Shown: positions 18,091-27,942 of the stretch, one piece after another
Numbering within the stretch: position 1 is the first letter of the stretch
Layout of the letters: the number at the start of each line of letters is the position of its first letter
Assembly: GCA_021774335.1 (NCBI GenBank)
Contig: JAJFJD010000031.1
Coordinates: forward strand, 1-64,000
Reading direction: 5' to 3'
Origin: Alphaproteobacteria bacterium
GTDB taxonomy: Bacteria > Pseudomonadota > Alphaproteobacteria > UBA8366
Length of the DNA stretch: 64,000 bases
Notes under the pieces: generated by a model
What the model saw: the letters and a program-made list of their open reading frames with translations, nothing else
The model's database searches: none
What the model was told of the DNA's origin: nothing
Translations under genes and position numbers: made by a program

Positions 18091-20358
18091 TTATTTACCT
18101 CGTTTTCGCTGACCCTTGGCCTTTCGGGATGTCCGCCGACGGCGGGGCGGGCGGCCTTTCCCGGTCGTTCTTTCGGTCTTTTGTCCGTTTTCACCGATGA
18201 TGGTGAAGGCAAGGCTGCCGGTGGCGACATCTGCTTCGGCCAGTTCGACGGTAACCGTCTCGCCGAGGACATAAGTCATACCGGATTTTTCGCCGACCAA
18301 TCGGTGGCCCACTTCGTCGTGTTCGTACCAATCTGACGGTAGTGCGCGCATTGGGACGAGGCCGTCGGCGCCGGTTTCGTCGAGCCGGACGAACAGGCCG
18401 AACCGTGCCACTCCGGAAATCCGGGCGCTGAATTGGGCACCTACTTTATCGGCGAGGTATGCCGTGGTTAGCCGGTCGACCGTGTCGCGTTCGGCATAGG
18501 CGGCGCGGCGCTCGGTCATCGAGATATGCTCGGATGTTTCGTCGATCCGATCGATATCTGTCTCGCTGAGACCGCCGTCGCCGAGTTTCAGCGCCGAGAC
18601 GAGCGCCCGGTGAACCAGAACGTCTGCATAGCGGCGGATCGGCGACGTGAAGTGGCAATAGCGCCGCAACGCTAGGCCAAAGTGACCTTCGTCGTCCGCA
18701 CCGTAGAAGGCCTGGGTCTGACTGCGCAACACCAGGTCGTTGACCATGGCGGCGAAATCCGTGCCGGCGGCCTGTTCCAGGATACCCGCGAAGAGCGCCG
18801 GTTTTACGACCGCGCCTTTCGCCAAACGAATGCCGAACCCATCGAGCGACTGGCGCAATGCTTCGAGCGCTTCGGAGTTCGGTTCTTGGTGGATGCGGCG
18901 GGGGACGGGTATCTCCGCTTTTTGCAGCGTTTCGGCGGCGGCCACGTTGGCGGCGATCATCAACTCCTCGATCAGCCGGTGGCTGTCGAGTCGGGCGCGC
19001 GGCACGATGGCCGAGACATGGCCGTCGTCGTCCAGCACGATGCGCCGTTCGGGCAAATCGAGATCCAACGTTCCTCGGGATTTGCGCGCCTTAAGCAAGG
19101 CCGCGTAGACGCCGAACAGCGGCTTGACGACGGTATCCAGGATCGGCTTGGTCGTATCGTCGGTAACGCCGTCAATTGCACTCTGGACTTGCTCATAGGT
19201 CAGACGCGCGGCGGACCGCATCAGCCCGCGCACGAATTTGTGTCGAATTACCTTGCCGTTCGCGTCGATCCACAGGTGGACGGCTAAGCAGGCGCGTTCC
19301 TCGTTCGGACGCAGCGAACACAAGCCATTCGATAGCCGTTCCGGCAGCATCGGTACGACGCGGTCGGGGAAGTAAATCGAATTGCCGCGGTCGCGTGCCG
19401 AGCGGTCCAGCGGATCGCCGGGACGGACATACCAAGTCACGTCGGCGATGGCGACGATCGCGTGCCAGCCGCCTTTGTTCTTCGCGCCGTCGTCCGGTTC
19501 GGCCCAGACCGCGTCGTCGAAATCGCGTGCGTCCGCACCGTCGATGGTAATCAACGGAACCTCGCGCAGGTCGGTCCGTTTGCCGAGCGGTGGCGCCTTC
19601 AGGCCCTCCGATTGGGTGACCGCGTCGGCCGGGAAGTCGATTGGGATATCCCGGCTGTGCAATGCGACAAGGCTGAAAACCTTGGGGTCACGGCCAGGGC
19701 CGAGGCGTTCGATCACGCGCGCGGCGCGGCGATGTCCGCCGCCCAATGCTTCCGCCCGGACATAGTCGCCGTCCTCGGCGTTCTCGCTGTTCCGCGTGGA
19801 CACTTCGTAGACCGTTCGGATACGCCGGTCGACCGGACGCACGCTGCCGTGCCGCCCGCTGCCTTCATAGACGCCGATGAATTCGCTGGGTCCGCTGCCG
19901 AGTTTGCGGATGGTGCGGGCGTCATAAACGTTCTTCGCGATGCGGGTCAGCCGCGCGAGCACCCGGTCGCCGACGCCGGCGGTTGCCGGCCGGCCGCGGT
20001 CGCCCCGCAATCGGATTGTGATTTCTTCGGTTTGGGTATCGCCGTCACCGTCGCCGTCTTCATTTGTGGCGGTAGGCCGGCAGAATACGTCGCCGTCGTC
20101 GTCCACATGGGTGACTTCGATTACGGCGACCGGCGGCAGCCGGCCTGGCGGACCGACGCGTTTGCCGCGTTTGCGTTCAATCTGTCCGTCGTCTTCGAGT
20201 TCCTTGAGTGTTGTGCGCAACCAAGAACGATCGGACGCGTGCAGGCGAAAGGCCCGCGCGATTTCGCGACGGCTTGGATTGCCAGAATTTTCAGCTATGA
20301 ATTCAATGAGTTGCCGCTTTGTAGGACGCGGCCGATCCTTAATAATCTTCTTTGCCAA
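18091..20358 (-). CDS. rnr: Ribonuclease R
   Basis: A 755-residue RNase II/RNB family exoribonuclease. It has an N-terminal winged-helix region (about 5-75), cold-shock domains, the RNB catalytic centre with the aspartate cluster DGADARDFDDAVW near 272, an S1 domain (about 625-705) and a basic Arg/Lys tail (RRRRTSRKAKGQRKRGK). It degrades structured RNA from the 3' end and matures or destroys rRNA and tmRNA-tagged messages. It starts five bases after the topA stop, so topA and rnr are one operon, an arrangement typical of alphaproteobacteria. Confidence 0.95.
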   Translation of the reverse strand: MAKKIIKDRPRPTKRQLIEFIAENSGNPSRREIARAFRLHASDRSWLRTTLKELEDDGQIERKRGKRVGPPGRLPPVAVIEVTHVDDDGDVFCRPTATNEDGDGDGDTQTEEITIRLRGDRGRPATAGVGDRVLARLTRIAKNVYDARTIRKLGSGPSEFIGVYEGSGRHGSVRPVDRRIRTVYEVSTRNSENAEDGDYVRAEALGGGHRRAARVIERLGPGRDPKVFSLVALHSRDIPIDFPADAVTQSEGLKAPPLGKRTDLREVPLITIDGADARDFDDAVWAEPDDGAKNKGGWHAIVAIADVTWYVRPGDPLDRSARDRGNSIYFPDRVVPMLPERLSNGLCSLRPNEERACLAVHLWIDANGKVIRHKFVRGLMRSAARLTYEQVQSAIDGVTDDTTKPILDTVVKPLFGVYAALLKARKSRGTLDLDLPERRIVLDDDGHVSAIVPRARLDSHRLIEELMIAANVAAAETLQKAEIPVPRRIHQEPNSEALEALRQSLDGFGIRLAKGAVVKPALFAGILEQAAGTDFAAMVNDLVLRSQTQAFYGADDEGHFGLALRRYCHFTSPIRRYADVLVHRALVSALKLGDGGLSETDIDRIDETSEHISMTERRAAYAERDTVDRLTTAYLADKVGAQFSARISGVARFGLFVRLDETGADGLVPMRALPSDWYEHDEVGHRLVGEKSGMTYVLGETVTVELAEADVATGSLAFTIIGENGQKTERTTGKGRPPRRRRTSRKAKGQRKRGK

Positions 20359-20363
20359 TGGCT

Positions 20364-23066
20364 TTAACTAGTGACTTCGGCGGGCGTATCGGCGTCAATC
20401 GCCGGCTCCGCATCTGCCTTCTCCTTCGTAGATTTCTTGGTCTTTTTTGCTGGTTTCTTCTTTTTCGCTGCGCCCGCTTTCTTCTTGGGGGCAGCCTTCG
20501 CCGTCTTCTTTTTTGCGGCGGGAGTCTTTTTCGTTTTGCTCTTAGACACCTTTTCGGCCAGCAGGGCAAGCGCCTCGTCGAGCGTGATGGTCTCCGGTTC
20601 CCGGTCCTTGGGCACTGTCGCGTTCAAGCGGCCATGCTTGATATAGGGACCGTAGCGGCCCTTGCGAATGGAAATCGGTTTGCCGTCTTCTGGATGGTCG
20701 CCGAGTTCGATCGCGTTATGGCCTGGCGATTCTGCAATCAGCGAGACCGCGCGGTTCAGCCCGACGGTCAGGACGTCGTCTTCCTTAAGCGAGACATAGT
20801 TCGATCCGTGCTTCAGGTAAGGTCCGAACCGGCCGAGACCGGCCTGGATCATCGTGCCGGTTTCGGGATGTGCGCCGACGTCGCGGGGTAGGGATAACAG
20901 TCCAAGCGCTATTTCCAGGTCGACGCGGCCAGCCGTTATATCCTTCGGAATGGAGGCGCGCTTCGGTTTCGGTGGCGCTTTCTTGCCCTTTTCCTTGGGC
21001 GCCTCTTCACCGAGCTGCAGGTAAAGGCCGTACGGCCCCTTGCGCAGGGTGATGTCGATGCCATTTTCCGGATGCTTGCCGAGGAGTTTCGGCCCGGCGG
21101 CAAGCTCCGTGCCTTCTTCCATATCGGCGGTATCCGCGCCGCCAGCGTTCAGCCGATGGGTATAGCGGCAATCCGGATAGTTGTTGCAGCCGATGAAGGC
21201 GCCGAACTTTCCGAGTTTCAGATTCAAGCGGCCGCCTTCGCAAGCCGGGCATTGCCGCGCCACCTCGGTGTCGCCGTTCGGGCCGACCGGGAAGAAATGC
21301 GGACCCAGGTCCGCGTCGAGTGCGTCCAGGACGTGGGTGATGCGAAGCTCTTTGGTTTCGCCGACCGCTTCGGAGAAGGATTTCCAGAAATCCTCCAGCA
21401 CTTTTTTCCAGTCAACGGAGCCCGCGGAGATATCGTCGAGCTGTTCTTCGAGCTGCGCCGTGAAATCGTATTCGATGTAGCGCTTGAAGAAGTTCGCGAG
21501 GAAGGCGGTGACCAGACGGCCCCGGTCCTCCGGAATGAATCGTTTCTTGTCGAGCTGGACGTAGTTCCGGTCCTGTAGGACCTTCAGCGTCGACGCATAG
21601 GTCGATGGCCGTCCGATACCAAGCTCTTCCATTTTCTTGACGAGGCTGGCTTCGGTATAGCGGGGCGGCGGCTGCGTGAAATGCTGGTCCGGCTTGATCT
21701 CATTAACGGCGGTCGGTTGGCCGGACTCCATTTCCGGCAGCCGACGGTCGTCTTCACCGTCGTCGTCCTTATCGTCCTGGCCTTCTTGATACAGCCTCAG
21801 GAAGCCGTCGAACTTGAGTACCGAGCCGGTCGCGCGCAATGTTACCGCCTCGTCTGGCGATTTCATGTCGACGCGGGCTTGATCGAGCAGAGCGCTCGAC
21901 ATTTCGCAGGCGACGGTCCGCTTCCAGATTAGCGTGTAGAGTTTGTGTTGGCTCTCGTCCAACAGGTCCTTGACGTCCTGCGGCCGGCGGAACATGTCGG
22001 TCGGGCGGATCGCCTCATGCGCTTCCTGCGCATTCTTGGATTTCGTCTTATAGATACGCGGTTTTTCTGGTTTGTAGGCAGCACCGTAGTCGCGATCGAT
22101 CAGGCTGCGCGCCGAGTTGATCGCCTCGTTGCTCAGCGTGACGCTGTCCGTCCGCATATAGGTGATCAGGCCGACCGTCTCGCCGCCGATCGACATCCCT
22201 TCGTACAGCTTTTGTGCGACCTGCATCGTCCGCGACGCGCCGAAGCCAAGCTTACGGCTTGCTTCTTGTTGCAGCGTCGATGTGGTGAAGGGCGGTGCCG
22301 GATGGCGCTGCACGGTTTTCTTCTCGACGGACGCGACCTTGAATTCGCGGGATTGGATCGCGGCAACGGCTTCCTGCGCGGTTGCTTCGTTACCAATGCC
22401 GAGGCGGCCCAGCCGCTCGCCGTTGAAATGGGTCAGCCGCGCCATAAACGGATCGCCCGACGCGGCGGTCATGGCGACGTCGACGCTCCAGTACTCCTGC
22501 GGCAGAAAGACTTCGATTTCGGCTTCGCGCTCGCAGATGAGGCGAAGTGCCACCGATTGAACGCGCCCTGCTGACCGCGACCCCGGCAGCTTGCGCCACA
22601 AGACGGGGGATAGATTGAAGCCGACCAGATAGTCGAGCGCGCGGCGCGCCAGATAGGCCTCGACTAGTTCGTGATTGAGTTCGCGCGGATTCTCCATCGC
22701 GTCGAGCACCGCGGATTTGGTGATCTCGTGGAACACGACGCGCTTAACTTCGATGCCGTCCAGCTTCTTGCGTTCGTTCAGAACCTGCTGCACATGCCAC
22801 GAAATGGCTTCGCCTTCACGATCCGGGTCAGTCGCGAGATACAAATGCTCCGCGCCTTCGATCGCTTTGGCGATATCGTCCATGCGTTTCTTGGAATCCG
22901 GGGCGACTTCCCAAGACATGGAAAAATCATCGTCGGGATTGACCGAGCCATCCTTGGCGGGCAGGTCGCGCACATGACCATAACTGGCAAGCACCTTGAA
23001 TCCTGATCCAAGGTATTTGTTTATGGTTTTGGCCTTTGCTGGCGATTCGACGACCACCACGTCCAT
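20364..23066 (-). CDS. topA: DNA topoisomerase I
   Basis: A 900-residue type IA topoisomerase that relaxes negative supercoils. The Toprim domain begins at residue 1 (VVVVESPAKAKTINKYLG, with the DPDREGEA acidic motif near 78). The active-site Tyr is in GLITYMRTDSV near 300. One typical Cys4 zinc-finger is visible (CPACEGG then CNNYPDC near 590-615), followed by repeated beta-rich modules with GPYGLYLQLG, GRFGPYLKHG and GRYGPYIKHG. The last 70 residues are a Lys/Ala-rich tail like those of alphaproteobacterial TopA. It is followed directly by rnr. Confidence 0.97.
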   Translation of the reverse strand: MDVVVVESPAKAKTINKYLGSGFKVLASYGHVRDLPAKDGSVNPDDDFSMSWEVAPDSKKRMDDIAKAIEGAEHLYLATDPDREGEAISWHVQQVLNERKKLDGIEVKRVVFHEITKSAVLDAMENPRELNHELVEAYLARRALDYLVGFNLSPVLWRKLPGSRSAGRVQSVALRLICEREAEIEVFLPQEYWSVDVAMTAASGDPFMARLTHFNGERLGRLGIGNEATAQEAVAAIQSREFKVASVEKKTVQRHPAPPFTTSTLQQEASRKLGFGASRTMQVAQKLYEGMSIGGETVGLITYMRTDSVTLSNEAINSARSLIDRDYGAAYKPEKPRIYKTKSKNAQEAHEAIRPTDMFRRPQDVKDLLDESQHKLYTLIWKRTVACEMSSALLDQARVDMKSPDEAVTLRATGSVLKFDGFLRLYQEGQDDKDDDGEDDRRLPEMESGQPTAVNEIKPDQHFTQPPPRYTEASLVKKMEELGIGRPSTYASTLKVLQDRNYVQLDKKRFIPEDRGRLVTAFLANFFKRYIEYDFTAQLEEQLDDISAGSVDWKKVLEDFWKSFSEAVGETKELRITHVLDALDADLGPHFFPVGPNGDTEVARQCPACEGGRLNLKLGKFGAFIGCNNYPDCRYTHRLNAGGADTADMEEGTELAAGPKLLGKHPENGIDITLRKGPYGLYLQLGEEAPKEKGKKAPPKPKRASIPKDITAGRVDLEIALGLLSLPRDVGAHPETGTMIQAGLGRFGPYLKHGSNYVSLKEDDVLTVGLNRAVSLIAESPGHNAIELGDHPEDGKPISIRKGRYGPYIKHGRLNATVPKDREPETITLDEALALLAEKVSKSKTKKTPAAKKKTAKAAPKKKAGAAKKKKPAKKTKKSTKEKADAEPAIDADTPAEVTS

Positions 23067-23284
23067 TAGTTCGGTCTTTCTATGGTCACTTAATTCTTAG
23101 CTTCGTCGCGCTGTTTTCGCGTCGGCGGGACGGACTTGCACCCGCGCGGCCGGTAGGAAGTGACACCGCGATTTACGTTCGTCAACCTTTAGGAGTCGTA
23201 AATTTAGGAACTCGAAACGTCGATTTCATGGCACTCCGAACGATTTTTTTATGATTCGGCTTGCTAAATCAATAGACGGGCGGG

Positions 23285-24376
23285 TTATCCGCCACGAACT
23301 TCACCCGGCGTTTCGCGCCATTTATCAAGCATGTCGGTGGCGCCGGCATCATCTAAACCGCTGAAATAATCCATCGCGTCGCAATACTCTTTCGATGCAC
23401 GGTAGTCGTCGGCCGGTCGGACACCAGACAGATGGCAAAGAATTTCGCTGAACACCTCAGGCGCGATGCCGGCGGCTTTTGCCGCGATAGCGAGCGCTTC
23501 AAAATTCGAATCGTAAAGAATAACACCCATCGCCTGCACCGATAGGTTTAGGCGTCCGGCGAAGGCGCTTTCGAATGCAGAAATGTCTCCGGTGTTCAGG
23601 AAGCGAAGCAGCGCGTGCCCGCCGTCCTGATTATCCTCCGGCGCGGGCGATTTGATTTCGCTCAGCGTGGCGGTCGGCTTTGGCGCCGTGTCGTCCGGGG
23701 TGTCGCTTGCGGCATGGTTGAGCGAGTCGCTGACAGTGTCCGGATCGATTTGAAAGTTGTGAACGATGTAGTCCCGCAACGCGTCGCCGACCCAAACATA
23801 CATCCGCTTCGCCAAGTTCGGCGTCATCTCTTTACGATGCGCCAGCGGTTCCCGATAGGCCTCGATTTCGAGGGACCGGTCTACGAGCGCTTGCATCGAC
23901 GTGTCGCTGATCTCAGCGGTTTCGTTGCAGATCAGTGTGGTCAGGACTTCGGCTTCATCGAACTCAACCAATTTATCGGTGACGTCGCTGGAAATGTAGG
24001 GACGTATCGCGACCGCCTGACGATGGCGCGCGGATTGTTCGATGACGATCTTGAGAAGATCTTCCTCCTGCAGCAATTCGCTGTGCAGAATTATCGGATA
24101 GGCGACCGTGATCGCGTCATTCGCCAGAAACTGGATCAGATCTGCGGGGACGTCCTTCCGGTCGGCCAGGTAGTCCGCGATATGCCGGCGAATCTTGACT
24201 TCGACCTTGTCGACGAGGAGCCGCAGGATTTCGAAGGCGAGGGTCAGTTCGCGTTCGGTCAGGCCCGATTGAGAGGCAAGGCACATTTCGGCGATCGACG
24301 CCGCCAATCCGCCTTTTCCGTTCAATGCTCGCTGGTGGGCCAGTTCGAGCAGTTTTTCGTAGGGAGAGGATGCCAT
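23285..24376 (-). CDS. DUF2336 domain protein
   Basis: A 363-residue, soluble, mostly alpha-helical protein with HEAT-like helix pairs, matching DUF2336, a family largely restricted to alphaproteobacteria and of unsettled function. Residues 10-220 hold the conserved part, with LTLAFEILRLLVDKVEVKIR near 45 and acidic repeats; a Pro/Asp-rich linker (about 228-255) separates a C-terminal helical part. No enzyme motif, membrane span or signal is visible. It lies between dprA and topA on the same strand, but gaps of 218 and 266 bases suggest its own promoter. Confidence 0.75.
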   Translation of the reverse strand: MASSPYEKLLELAHQRALNGKGGLAASIAEMCLASQSGLTERELTLAFEILRLLVDKVEVKIRRHIADYLADRKDVPADLIQFLANDAITVAYPIILHSELLQEEDLLKIVIEQSARHRQAVAIRPYISSDVTDKLVEFDEAEVLTTLICNETAEISDTSMQALVDRSLEIEAYREPLAHRKEMTPNLAKRMYVWVGDALRDYIVHNFQIDPDTVSDSLNHAASDTPDDTAPKPTATLSEIKSPAPEDNQDGGHALLRFLNTGDISAFESAFAGRLNLSVQAMGVILYDSNFEALAIAAKAAGIAPEVFSEILCHLSGVRPADDYRASKEYCDAMDYFSGLDDAGATDMLDKWRETPGEVRGG

Positions 24377-24642
24377 ATCGTTTCGACAAATATTCCGGTT
24401 CTTATTGCGTCTGTCCCGCTCCCATTTCGCAAATCGCCGAAAGGTTTAGGGATTGTTTTTAAGTTCTTTGTCTGTTGTCGGCGACTTTTATAAGTAGTCA
24501 GCGATGGATATATTATCCAAGTCTTAGGAAGACACAAGCGTTGTTTAATTAATTCTGGTAAAATTTAAACAAATTATTAAGATGCTTGGTGACCTTTTGC
24601 GTAAAATTTGAATCAGTTACAAGTAGTTACTGATTAGATGAG

Positions 24643-25782
24643 TCAGGTCGCGAGTCGCGCAATCAAGTTGCCTGGTTGCCGTTCGATGTGGCCCGCCAGC
24701 TCCATTTCCAGCAAGACGCTCCACACCGTGTTGATCGGGAAGCCACTATCCCGGACGATATCGTCGATCGACAGCGGAGAAGGGCCGATCATCTGACCTA
24801 TCCGATCACGGGCATTCGCCGGCGCTGTGTGATCCAGATCCGCGGCGACAGGGCTGCCGGCCGTTGGAGGCGGCGCAAGCGGCCGCTTCGTCTGGTGGCC
24901 GCGGACCGGAGCGAGTTCCGTCAACACGTCCTCCGCCGATTCGGTCAGCATCGCACCCTTGCGGATCAGGTCGTTGGTTCCTTTGCAGCGCGGGTCGAGG
25001 GGCGATCCGGGAACGGCGAAGACGTCGCGTCCCTGTTCGCCTGCCAGGCGTGCGGTAATAAGGGAGCCGGACCGAAGCGCCGCCTCCACGACGATCACGC
25101 CGAGCGACAGGCCCGAAATGATCCGGTTGCGGCGGGGAAAATGGCGTGCTTGCGGCTGGATACCGCACGGCACTTCGGAGACAAGCAGGCCCTTGTCCGC
25201 TATTGCGTCGTGTAGCGCTGCGTTCTCGCGCGGATACTTCACGTCCACGCCGCCGCCAAGGACGGCGACGGTTGCATGGTCCAAAGCGCCGGTATGCGCA
25301 GCGGCATCGATGCCGCGCGCGAGCCCTGAAATGACGGCAAGACCGGCCTCGCCGAGGTCGCTGGCAAGGCGGCGGGCGAAGTTACGGCCGTTTGTCGACG
25401 CGTTACGGGCGCCGACCACGGCGATACCGTCCCGGCCAAGCGATCTAATGTCACCGATGAGGCTGAGCACCATCGGCGCATCGTCGATCGCGGCCAGCGG
25501 CGCTGGATATGCGAGGTCGCCGAACACCAGATGGCGGCCGCCGATCGCGCTTAGTGTTTCCCGTTCGCGCTCGGCGGTTTCGGCAGAGCAAATCCGGAAA
25601 CGCTTTTTCCGTCCACTTTTTGCCGCGAGTTCGGGCAACGCGTCCAACGCCGCCGAGGCGGTGCCATAGCGGCCGAGAAGTTGGCGGAAGGTGACGGGGC
25701 CGATCGTTTCGGTTCGCGCCAACCGTAGCCTATCGAACCGCTCCTGGTCGGACAGCGTGTCCTCAGGGTTCGCGTTTGACAT
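24643..25782 (-). CDS. dprA: DNA-processing protein DprA
   Basis: A 379-residue DprA/Smf protein. An N-terminal SAM-like domain (1-75) precedes the Rossmann-fold core with VVGARNAST near 121, the GLARGIDAAAH motif near 156 and PRRNRIISGLS near 216. A C-terminal winged-helix domain (DML1-like, about 315-379) ends the protein. DprA binds incoming single-stranded DNA and loads RecA during natural transformation. The gene is 46 bases from a TauD-type dioxygenase gene on the same strand. A weak AT-rich inverted repeat lies just past its stop, near 24612-24636. Confidence 0.93.
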   Translation of the reverse strand: MSNANPEDTLSDQERFDRLRLARTETIGPVTFRQLLGRYGTASAALDALPELAAKSGRKKRFRICSAETAERERETLSAIGGRHLVFGDLAYPAPLAAIDDAPMVLSLIGDIRSLGRDGIAVVGARNASTNGRNFARRLASDLGEAGLAVISGLARGIDAAAHTGALDHATVAVLGGGVDVKYPRENAALHDAIADKGLLVSEVPCGIQPQARHFPRRNRIISGLSLGVIVVEAALRSGSLITARLAGEQGRDVFAVPGSPLDPRCKGTNDLIRKGAMLTESAEDVLTELAPVRGHQTKRPLAPPPTAGSPVAADLDHTAPANARDRIGQMIGPSPLSIDDIVRDSGFPINTVWSVLLEMELAGHIERQPGNLIARLAT

Positions 25783-25828
25783 GAACCCAGGATGGTCGGC
25801 GTTCTATCGATCGTCAACCATATGGTGG

Positions 25829-26701
25829 TTAGGCGGGGGCGGTGCCCTCGATTGTCGTCCGCCACATCAAGCGGCGTTGCGGCAGGGCGTAATCCTGAAT
25901 GGCAAGGTGTTGGACAAGGCAGTTGTCCCACATCACCAAGTCGTTCACCTGCCAGTGGTGACTATAGGTATATTCCGGCCGCGTACACCGGGCTGCCAAA
26001 TCGGATAGAAGCGGTTCCGCTTCTGTGTCCGCTAATCCAGAGATGCCCACGCATTCGCCGTCCACGACATAGATGCATTTCCGTCCGGTTTGGGCGTGGG
26101 TGCGAATAACCGGATGGTCGGTCGGCGGCAGGGCATCGCGTTCTTCCGCGCTGAGCGGTTTCCGGTTGCTCTTGCCCAACGCCGCGCGGCGGGCGTGTTT
26201 TCCCTCGTAGCTATGGGTGGTTCGCCGGCCGTCCAGCAGATCCTTCGTGGCTTGCGATAGATCGTCATAGGCGGCGCCGGTGCTGGCGAACAAGGTGTCG
26301 CCAAGCGGCGGTCCGTCCTGGACCGGGATCTCGCGGGCGTACAGGACCGACCCACGGGGCGGGACCTTCACATAGGACATATCCGTGTGCCAGGTCGCGC
26401 CGGCGTCGGCGAGGCCGATGTTCCGATCTTCCTCGACAATGTTCGAGATCAGTAACATTTCCGGATGATCTGGGTGTGCATAATGGGTGCGCAAATATCG
26501 CTCGATATCGCCGAAGCGCCGCGTGAACGCGATCATCTGCTCCGGTGTCAGCGCTTGGTCGCGAAAGATGAGAACGGCATGTGCGGCATACGCTGCTTCG
26601 ATTTGCGCGAATGTTGCGTCGTCCAGCGCCGTCGACAGGTCGACGTTTTCAACGACCGCGCCAACGGGCGCCGATGATGGGACGATCCTCAGATCTGACA
26701 T
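25829..26701 (-). CDS. TauD/TfdA family 2-oxoglutarate-dependent dioxygenase
   Basis: A 290-residue Fe(II)/2-oxoglutarate dioxygenase. The metal triad is visible: His-x-Asp in TWHTDMSY (about residues 101-108) and the distal His in VQHLAIQDY near 265, with the 2-oxoglutarate-binding Arg in RRLMWRTTIEG near 277-287. The family hydroxylates and so breaks down compounds such as taurine, 2,4-D and sulfonates. The substrate is not predictable; no transport or sulfur genes flank it. It clearly resembles the dioxygenase at 62.8-63.7 kb, sharing the WHTD, 'SVLYAREIP'-like and GDTLFAS segments, so the two are probable paralogues. Confidence 0.88.
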   Translation of the reverse strand: MSDLRIVPSSAPVGAVVENVDLSTALDDATFAQIEAAYAAHAVLIFRDQALTPEQMIAFTRRFGDIERYLRTHYAHPDHPEMLLISNIVEEDRNIGLADAGATWHTDMSYVKVPPRGSVLYAREIPVQDGPPLGDTLFASTGAAYDDLSQATKDLLDGRRTTHSYEGKHARRAALGKSNRKPLSAEERDALPPTDHPVIRTHAQTGRKCIYVVDGECVGISGLADTEAEPLLSDLAARCTRPEYTYSHHWQVNDLVMWDNCLVQHLAIQDYALPQRRLMWRTTIEGTAPA

Positions 26702-26810
26702 TGCTGGTCCTTTAGGTCGGATTTGCCCGGAATTGTCCGAGTTCGGCTTTTATTCTAACGAAAACCGCAATTGGCCGCACATTCGAGGAAAATGGGATCG
26801 GTGGATGCCG

Positions 26811-27878
26811 TCAGATTTCCTCGTAATCTTCATCCATCATTTGGACGGCTTTTGGCGCTACCGGCGCGGAATCGACCGGCCCAATCGGTTGGATATTCTC
26901 AAGCCCTTGCTGCATGTCGCGCAGGATAAAATCGACGCGTGCGGTCGGGTTTCCTGCGGTGGGGGACGGGAAATTGATGTTCCAGGCGTTCAGCTTCACA
27001 GTTATTGCGCAGAGAGCGCCGCCGATCTGGGTTTGATGCGAAAGGACAAGTTGTTCCATATCGCGGAAGCGTTCGTTCGAAAGGTCCTTCCAAAGATCCG
27101 CCGTCCGCGTCCGGAATGAATTCAGGACGTCGTTGACCTCCTGGAACACCAACATCAGTTTTTCTTCGATCACGGTGCAGCTTCGCTGAAATGATGCGTC
27201 GGAGCGGAATCGTGGTTCCCCCTTCAGCGTTCGCATTTCCGCAAGGAAGCGCTTCAATCTCGGTGCGTTGTCTTCGAGGCAGAATTGATAGTAGGCGAGC
27301 GACAGATAAACGTCGCCGTAGTCCTCCAGGAAGCTAGGAATTTGGCTGATATCGATGTTTAAGGTGGTCGACAGGCGGCGCAGGTTGTTGCGCGCCTGTT
27401 CGAGGTCGGGCGTCGTGAACAGCGCGACGATATCGTGTAAGGAGCGAGCCTCGGCTTCCGTCGATCCGTAGATCGTGGCGATGAGCGGTCGGGTGAACAC
27501 CCGCATGTGCCCTTCGAGTTGTCCGGCTTTCGCATCGGAGAGCTTCAGGCTGTCGTGATCCTCGACGGCGATGCCGAGTTTCCGCAGATTGATCCGCAGA
27601 CTGTAGACGTCGAAGCTCGGCAAGGCGCAGAGGGACCGAATGATATCGATATCCTGTCGGCCCGTTCCGGACATATCGAAGACAAGGCGCAGGTCATGCG
27701 GCTCGATTTGGCCGCTGCCGCTGCTGCTCTCGTTGAACAGTTCGACGACACCTTGGAGGTGCGTATTCTTGATCAGGCGAGTGTCGCGGAGAGCTTGCGT
27801 CTCCAAAGGGATTTGCGAGAGCGGAAGGATGTGCAACGCATCCTTGTCCGTTTCTATTGGTGCAGCTTTCCGTGCCAT
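26811..27878 (-). CDS. Conserved-looking protein of unknown function (355 aa)
   Basis: I do not recognise this protein. It is a 355-residue soluble protein with no signal peptide or membrane span. Most of it is predicted alpha-helical from its Leu/Arg/Glu pattern. Residues 160-300 contain long amphipathic stretches (for example RRLSTTLNIDISQIPSFLED and VIEEKLMLVFQEVNDVLNSF) that could form coiled coils or a helical bundle. The last 30 residues are Pro/Val-rich and acidic (MMDEDYEEI). The coding quality is like its neighbours, with a clear ATG at 27878. It stands alone, with 230 bases upstream and 109 downstream, so context gives no function. Confidence 0.6.
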   Translation of the reverse strand: MARKAAPIETDKDALHILPLSQIPLETQALRDTRLIKNTHLQGVVELFNESSSGSGQIEPHDLRLVFDMSGTGRQDIDIIRSLCALPSFDVYSLRINLRKLGIAVEDHDSLKLSDAKAGQLEGHMRVFTRPLIATIYGSTEAEARSLHDIVALFTTPDLEQARNNLRRLSTTLNIDISQIPSFLEDYGDVYLSLAYYQFCLEDNAPRLKRFLAEMRTLKGEPRFRSDASFQRSCTVIEEKLMLVFQEVNDVLNSFRTRTADLWKDLSNERFRDMEQLVLSHQTQIGGALCAITVKLNAWNINFPSPTAGNPTARVDFILRDMQQGLENIQPIGPVDSAPVAPKAVQMMDEDYEEI

Positions 27879-27942
27879 GCGTCCGTGCCTCGCGGGCGTG
27901 TTGGCCGATTAAAGACTGTTTATGAGAGCGAGTATTACAATT

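Noticed and set aside
23100..23210. A tRNA or complete cobalamin riboswitch upstream of topA
   Set aside because: Only a T-arm-like/GGTGCAAGTCC-like stretch is present; no acceptor stem, anticodon arm or B12-box context can be built.
24610..24637. Terminator after dprA
   Set aside because: The inverted repeat AATCAGT/ACTGATT is AT-rich, contains a mismatch when extended and has no clean T run, so it is not listed as a feature.
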